This document shows, piece by piece, positions 60,655-64,000 of a stretch of 64,000 bases of DNA (position 1 is the stretch's first letter; every line of letters begins with the position of its first letter). A model generated the notes under the pieces. The model searched no databases. It saw only the letters and a program-made list of their open reading frames with translations, and had not been told where the DNA came from. Source of the stretch: Duncaniella muricolitica (GTDB lineage Bacteria > Bacteroidota > Bacteroidia > Bacteroidales > Muribaculaceae); assembly GCA_025808375.1 (NCBI GenBank), contig CP061009.1, forward strand, positions 62,001 to 126,000, in the 5' to 3' direction. The position numbers were made by a program, and so were the translations under genes.

Positions 60655-60710
60655 GATTATAAATTGAGCTCTAAACTCTAAACTCTTAACCTTTAACCTT
60701 TAAACTTCAA
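60655..60710 (-). repeat. TAAACTCT/TTAACCTT direct-repeat spacer before the DUF2723 gene
   Basis: Short direct repeats (AAACTCTAAACTCTTAACC) fill the gap between trpS and the DUF2723 gene. Similar TAAACTCT repeats lie at about 52888-52915 and 56051-56065, in other spacers of the same minus-strand block. Confidence 0.6.
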
Positions 60711-61754
60711 AATACCCATGGCCTCGCGCACTTCGGCAAGGGTTTTCGACGCGCGCTCGCGGGCGCGTTCCGCTCCCTGACGCACCACCTTGGCGATATA
60801 TGCCTCGTCGGCGCGTATCTCCTGATAGCGTTCGCGTATCGGGGTAGTGACTTTGAGTATATCGTCGGCCAGTTGCTTCTTGAGGTCGCCGTAGCGTATC
60901 GAGCAGTCGGCATAGGCGTCGCGATACTGCTGCACCATCTCGGGGCCCGATGTAAGCTCCATGAGGGTGAAGAGGTTTTCTACAGGCTCCGATACGGGCT
61001 GATTGGGCTCCTTGGGGCCTTCGTCGGTCTTGGCGCGCATCACTTTCTTGCGGAGCACCTTCTCCTCGTCCACGAGATATATGCAGTTGCCCTCGCTCTT
61101 GCCCATCTTGCCCGAGCCGTCGAGTCCGGGCACCTTCACTGCATGGTCGCCGAAGTTGAAGTTCTCGGGTTCGGGGAAGAGGTCTACGCCATAGAACGAG
61201 TTGAAGCGGCGTGCAAAGCGGCGTGTCAGCTCGAGATGCTGCTCCTGGTCCTTGCCTACGGGCACCTTGTGGGCCTTCTGGATGAGGATGTCAACAGCCA
61301 TGAGAGTGGGATAGGTGAGCAGGCCGGCGTTGACACGCTTGTTGGTGTCGGCTCCGATTATCTGCTTCTCGATGTCCTGGCCGTCGTCGGTGATGCCGAG
61401 CTGCTTGCGGGCCTTGTCTTTGAATGAGGCTGTGCGCATAAGCTCGCCGATGCCCACATGCATGTTGAGCAGCAGATACATCTCGGAGATTTCGGGCACA
61501 TCGCTCTGGACGAATATATTGGCCTTGTCGGGGTCTATGCCGGCGGCGAGATACTCGGCCAGGATGTTGCGCACGTTCTCGTGCAGGGCCTTGGGGTCGG
61601 GGTTGGTGGTGAGTGCGTGGAGGTCGGCTATGAAGAAGAGGCAGTCGTAGTCATCCTGCATCTTGACAAACTTGCTGAGAGCACCGTAGTAGTTGCCCAG
61701 GTGCAGATTGCCGGTGGCACGGATGCCCGAGAGCACGATTTCTTTATCTTTCAT
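60693..61754 (-). CDS. trpS: Tryptophanyl-tRNA synthetase
   Basis: A class I aminoacyl-tRNA synthetase for tryptophan. It has 353 aa. The HIGH-type motif is ATGNLHLGNYYGAL, then LLTYPTLMAVDILIQKAHKVPVGKDQEQHLELTR, and the KMSKS-type motif is GKMGKSEGNCIYL. The length and the full-length C-terminal helices are normal. Its promoter likely includes the TAACTTTG at 61789-61782. It is followed 38 bp later by the DUF2723 gene. Confidence 0.96.
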   Translation of the reverse strand: MKDKEIVLSGIRATGNLHLGNYYGALSKFVKMQDDYDCLFFIADLHALTTNPDPKALHENVRNILAEYLAAGIDPDKANIFVQSDVPEISEMYLLLNMHVGIGELMRTASFKDKARKQLGITDDGQDIEKQIIGADTNKRVNAGLLTYPTLMAVDILIQKAHKVPVGKDQEQHLELTRRFARRFNSFYGVDLFPEPENFNFGDHAVKVPGLDGSGKMGKSEGNCIYLVDEEKVLRKKVMRAKTDEGPKEPNQPVSEPVENLFTLMELTSGPEMVQQYRDAYADCSIRYGDLKKQLADDILKVTTPIRERYQEIRADEAYIAKVVRQGAERARERASKTLAEVREAMGILKFKG

Positions 61755-61781
61755 GTTGATAGCGTTAATTTATTTGGGTGA

Positions 61782-61789
61782 CAAAGTTA
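61782..61789 (-). promoter_or_regulatory. -7 box of trpS
   Basis: TAACTTTG on the minus strand, about 28 nt before the ATG at 61754. No TTTG at the standard -33 spacing. Confidence 0.45.
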
Positions 61790-61867
61790 CAAAAAATCCG
61801 CTAAACACTGTAGTTAATCAAACTAAAAGTGACAGTCAGACCGGTATATCTCCCGTCTTGACAAAAA

Positions 61868-61904
61868 AATCACCCTCGGCCGCCATTATCGGCCGAGGGT
61901 GATT
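61868..61904 (-). terminator. Strong intrinsic terminator after the PpiD-like gene
   Basis: Perfect 15-bp GC-rich arms AATCACCCTCGGCCG and CGGCCGAGGGTGATT with a 7-nt loop, followed on the minus strand by a T7 run. Confidence 0.85.
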
Positions 61905-61928
61905 CATATCCTTTTGTTTACGGGATGC

Positions 61929-63998
61929 TTACTTATAGAAAGTGTTCATGTTGTTCTTTACTTTCTTGTTGCCGCGGAGTATGGCGGGGAGGTTGCCGGC
62001 CATGCGCGATGCGCCGCGCTGCTGGTCAAAGCGTACCGCGCTCTCCTCACGGTTGTAGGGGCGGCCTTCGTTGTCGATGGCTGTCACCTGGAGCACTACC
62101 ACGGCGTTGCTGCCCTGCATGGGACCGATGAGGTCGCCTGCCTTGGCTGCGGCCACACGGCCCTGGAGCTCGCTCTCGTTCATGCCGATGCCGGGCACGA
62201 AGGGCTGGCCGAAGTTAACCGAGGTGGTGTCGACCGATGCGCCCATGAGCTGGGCATATCCGGCTATGTCAGAGGCCTTGCCCTGATAGTCGGCGATGAG
62301 TTTGGCGGCTTTCTTGTTGTTGAGGGCGCGGCGGGTCAGCTCGTTGTTGAGCTGCGGGTCGCGGGCCGGGGTGAAGTCTTCATAGATGTCGTCGACTGCC
62401 ACGGCGAGGAGGTGGCCGGTCTGGATGTCGCCGAATACGGGCGATACATCACCCTTGTCGGCCTCCATGGCCCATGCCACAGCCGCATGGCTGTCGGTGA
62501 GGTTGCTGATCGAGGGGGTAGATGCCGACACGTAGAAGGGGAAGGCGGTGTAGCCGCCGGCCTGCGCGCTGTCGGTAAACTCTTTGGCTGAACGGTGTCC
62601 GGCCACATAGTCCTGAAGCGATGCCTCGAGCTCGTTGATGGTGGCGTTGGAGGGCTCGGTGGTGAAGGTCACGTTGGCGATCTCATAGACTGTGGTGGGA
62701 GCGTTGCGCTCGGCCACACGCACGATGCGTCCGCCCTCGGCAAGTGTGTCAGGTGCGAAGTATACACCGGTGGCGCGGTCGGCTATGAGTTCCTTGATCA
62801 TGGCCGAGTTGGCGTCGAGGAGCGATACCTCCATCTCTTTCTGCGACTGGGCCACTAAGGGCGAGGCTGCTATTGAGTCAAACGCCGCGCCGCCGTTGAG
62901 GAGGCTTACGAGCGAGTCGATCTGAGCCTTGGTGCCCTGCACGGCCATGAAGTCGAGCTTCACCTTGTCGGACTGCTGGCTCTTGTTGAGGAGCTTGGCG
63001 ATGGTGTAGTCGTTGCCGTTCTTGCTCACGAGCACTGCACGGCCCACTGAGAGCGAGTCGAGGGCTGATTTCAGACGGGCCTGACGGTCTACGTCGGCCT
63101 GTGAGAGCATCTGGCGGTCGGCGATAAACTCGGGCATGTCGGCCAGACCCTGTGTCTCGGGCTGGTTGTTGAGGGCGAGGATTGCGTCCTCGACCTTCTT
63201 CTGGCCGGCGAGAACGTCGGCCTGTGAGGGGATGATGTTGACGGCTATGTAGCTCACGAGGCGCACGGGCTCGGTGAGGGCATAGCGGTTTTTCTCCGAG
63301 TTGTAGATGGCGTTGACGTCGGAGCTTTCGACGGTATATTCGTCATCCTTGAGCGACGAGAAGTCCTTCTTGGTGTACACCACGTTGGCAGTGGGTGCGT
63401 TCTCGTCATAGAGAGCCTTGGCGTCAAGGTTGTTAGCGGCGATGAGACCTGTGAAGAGGGTCTGGAACTTCTGCTGGAGGAGCATCTTCTCGACGTTCTG
63501 CTCCATGTCGAGCCAATACTGCTGGAGCTGCATGGCCTGTTCCTGGGGCATGCCGTATTTTGTGGGATTGAAAGCCATGTCGTGGGCGGTGGCTGCGTCG
63601 GGCAGGCCGAGCTGCTGCTGCACCATGCGGTCTACGTAGGCCGAGTTTTTGCCCACCATCATTTCGGTAAGCTCTGCGTCGGTCACGGTGATGCCGAGGT
63701 CGGCTATCTCCTGGTTGAAGAGCTTTTCAGCGATCATGGCGTCGAGCACCTGCTGCTGGAGCACGGCGTTGTCGATGCGCTGGCCGCTCTGCTGGGCCTG
63801 CTGTGAGGCCTGCTGAACGCGACGCTGAAATTCCTGTACATCTACTTTCTGGTCGCCTACTTTGGCGATGGTTGTTCCGGTGCCGAAGAGGGTGCGGCCC
63901 GAAGTGAAGAAGTCACCGATGATAAAAGCCAGCAAGGCGGCTCCAACGATGATCAGCAAGAGCACTGACTTGCTACGGATTTTTTCGAGTGTTGCCAT
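61929..63998 (-). CDS. PpiD/SurA-like periplasmic chaperone and peptidyl-prolyl isomerase
   Basis: A 689-aa protein anchored by an N-terminal membrane helix (about residues 11-30, VLLLIIVGAALLAFIIGDFF). The SurA/PpiD N-terminal domain covers about 40-200 (VGDQKVDVQEFQRRVQQ, DAMIAEKLFNQEIADLGI). Two regions in the middle and at the C-terminus look like parvulin-type or degenerate parvulin domains (about residues 345-440 and 500-640), without the conserved catalytic pattern being clear. It should assist folding of outer-membrane and secreted proteins at the inner-membrane face. The ATG lies two bases inside the window, so its upstream context is unseen. A strong terminator follows at 61868-61904. 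Confidence 0.88.
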   Translation of the reverse strand: MATLEKIRSKSVLLLIIVGAALLAFIIGDFFTSGRTLFGTGTTIAKVGDQKVDVQEFQRRVQQASQQAQQSGQRIDNAVLQQQVLDAMIAEKLFNQEIADLGITVTDAELTEMMVGKNSAYVDRMVQQQLGLPDAATAHDMAFNPTKYGMPQEQAMQLQQYWLDMEQNVEKMLLQQKFQTLFTGLIAANNLDAKALYDENAPTANVVYTKKDFSSLKDDEYTVESSDVNAIYNSEKNRYALTEPVRLVSYIAVNIIPSQADVLAGQKKVEDAILALNNQPETQGLADMPEFIADRQMLSQADVDRQARLKSALDSLSVGRAVLVSKNGNDYTIAKLLNKSQQSDKVKLDFMAVQGTKAQIDSLVSLLNGGAAFDSIAASPLVAQSQKEMEVSLLDANSAMIKELIADRATGVYFAPDTLAEGGRIVRVAERNAPTTVYEIANVTFTTEPSNATINELEASLQDYVAGHRSAKEFTDSAQAGGYTAFPFYVSASTPSISNLTDSHAAVAWAMEADKGDVSPVFGDIQTGHLLAVAVDDIYEDFTPARDPQLNNELTRRALNNKKAAKLIADYQGKASDIAGYAQLMGASVDTTSVNFGQPFVPGIGMNESELQGRVAAAKAGDLIGPMQGSNAVVVLQVTAIDNEGRPYNREESAVRFDQQRGASRMAGNLPAILRGNKKVKNNMNTFYK

Positions 63999-64000
63999 TC

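Overview
The window looks like a chromosomal segment of a Bacteroidales bacterium, most likely of the family Muribaculaceae or a close relative. The family-level call is inference from gene content and recalled protein resemblance. Supporting signs are Bacteroidota promoters (TTTG, a spacer of about 20 nt, then TAnnTTTG), the near absence of Shine-Dalgarno sequences, many Bacteroidota-specific families (DUF4254, DUF4919, DUF3467, DUF4369, BspA-type LRR protein, TonB receptor, GH97, GH33) and a long two-domain signal peptidase I. Coding DNA is GC-rich, while spacers are AT-rich and full of hairpins. I see no rRNA, tRNA, CRISPR array or prophage.

Layout. 1-8.6 kb: the 3' end of metH, rnhB with an atypical response regulator, pyrH-frr, a GH97 glycosidase, an AraJ-like exporter, an LD-carboxypeptidase and a radical SAM protein. 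8.6-9.0 kb: an 85-bp tandem array of REP-like palindromes. 9.1-18.1 kb: DUF4254, ybeY, mnmG, a parS-like centromere site, apt, uvrC, an orphan holin-like protein, a large unrecognised membrane-anchored protein and sufE. 18.2-26.4 kb: DUF4919, a GH3-like enzyme and an alkaline phosphatase on +, then purC-menG-DUF3467-cysS on -. 26.4-34.1 kb: a sialidase operon with two lipoproteins, an outer-membrane phospholipase A, and a TonB receptor (one in-frame stop) followed by an exported CbiK-like chelatase. 34.4-39.2 kb: the run dapB-lepB-wbqC-GT32-metF. 39.5-50.1 kb: accessory DNA with three secreted proteins sharing a C-terminal tail, an IS110-type element nested in palindromic repeats, a 380-bp MITE-like palindrome, a CPA2 antiporter, a GH5 enzyme and a BspA-like protein. 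50.3-64 kb: an all-minus block holding a lipid-headgroup operon (nucleotidyltransferase, ATP-grasp, GtrA, two CDP-alcohol phosphatidyltransferases, an Aur1-like PAP2 enzyme and a HAD phosphatase), pdxA, a DUF2723 glycosyltransferase, trpS and a PpiD/SurA-like chaperone.

How the parts work together. Housekeeping genes cover translation (frr, cysS, trpS, ybeY, mnmG), nucleotides (pyrH, apt, purC), DNA repair (uvrC, rnhB) and the methyl cycle (metH, metF). Surface genes suggest a gut glycan and mucin forager that takes up tetrapyrroles through TonB. The most interesting material is the inositol-lipid-like operon, the parS site, the IS110 leader that may encode a bridge RNA, the nested palindromic repeats, the response regulator lacking its phosphoacceptor, and a recurrent promoter placement that predicts leaderless mRNAs.
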